From assembly GCA_023424275.1 (NCBI GenBank), contig JAFAED010000322.1, positions 1-5,489 of the forward strand: 5,489 nt of DNA, in the 5' to 3' direction. Numbering within the stretch: position 1 is the first letter of the stretch; the number at the start of each line of letters is the position of its first letter. The notes below the pieces were generated by a model. The model saw nothing but the letters and a program-made list of their open reading frames with translations. It was not told where the DNA came from and ran no database searches. Both the position numbers and the translations under genes were made by a program. Shown here in pieces: positions 5,341 through 5,489 of the stretch. This stretch comes from Pseudomonadota bacterium (GTDB lineage: Bacteria > Pseudomonadota > Alphaproteobacteria > Sphingomonadales > Sphingomonadaceae).

Positions 5341-5489
5341 TCTTATAACCTGAAACCCAAGCATTTGTAATCACTTAGGAACCATCTCGGGCAATCTGAT
5401 CGTTCCCACACGCCACCCCACAGGCAGGGATTCCAGCGGTCAGGACCTGCCCGATCCTATGCCAGAAATGCCGATTCTTGTCGAGGCGT
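5341..5489. other. Gene-free right edge with a compositional break
   Basis: No convincing coding sequence is seen here on either strand. The first 60 bases are about 40% GC by count, and the next 60 return to about 65%. The segment could be the edge of an integrated element or simply a promoter-rich intergenic gap belonging to a gene beyond the window. Confidence 0.4.

Noticed and set aside
4129..5364. Long minus-strand open frame of 411 residues opposite the serine hydrolase
   Set aside because: It is Arg-, Ala- and His-rich with no recognisable domain, and it lies antisense to a gene with clear catalytic motifs, signal peptide and ribosome site. High-GC codon bias commonly leaves such frames open.
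1..5489. CRISPR arrays, rRNA, complete tRNA genes, or transposase genes
   Set aside because: No regularly spaced repeats, no cloverleaf-forming sequence and no transposase or integrase motif were seen on either strand.

Overview
The window looks like chromosomal DNA from a high-GC alphaproteobacterium, most likely a sphingomonad close to Sphingopyxis or Sphingomonas. The reasons are the GC-rich coding bias, the protein families present, and a palindromic intergenic repeat at the left edge that resembles one scattered through sphingomonad genomes. The genus assignment is inference from recall, not a database result.

Layout, left to right. Positions 1-80 hold a REP-like hairpin and a 24-bp tandem repeat that runs into the 3' end of the first gene. 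Positions 75-3086 are a compact four-gene operon on the minus strand, read from right to left: a PepSY-type membrane protein, an exported DUF2271 protein, an exported DUF4198 protein, and an ApbE-type FAD:protein FMN transferase. The gaps are 11 bp, 20 bp and a 3-4 bp overlap, so the genes are probably co-transcribed and translationally coupled. Just upstream, at 3119-3145, is a promoter whose spacer is filled by a 19-bp Fur-box-like palindrome. Further right lie a minus-strand glutathione S-transferase gene (3241-3852) and, divergent from it across 159 bp, a plus-strand gene for an exported serine hydrolase of the class C beta-lactamase/esterase fold (4012-5235). The last 254 bp contain no convincing gene. 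They do contain a 15-bp sequence identical in form to a tRNA-Ser 3' end, abutting a sharp drop in GC, which could be an integration scar.

How the genes work together. The most interesting content is the four-gene operon. The DUF2271 protein carries the motif NGITGATRAPG, which matches the kind of sequence that ApbE enzymes modify by covalently attaching FMN to the Thr. The operon thus encodes the flavin transferase, a probable flavinylated exported substrate, a membrane protein of the PepSY family (a family linked to electron transfer for ferric-siderophore reduction), and a probable metal-handling periplasmic protein. With the Fur-like operator, the simplest model is an iron-responsive extracytosolic electron-transfer module that reduces or handles a metal or metal chelate. 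The families and motif are seen in the sequence; the assembled pathway is inference. The GST and serine hydrolase appear to be unrelated neighbours.
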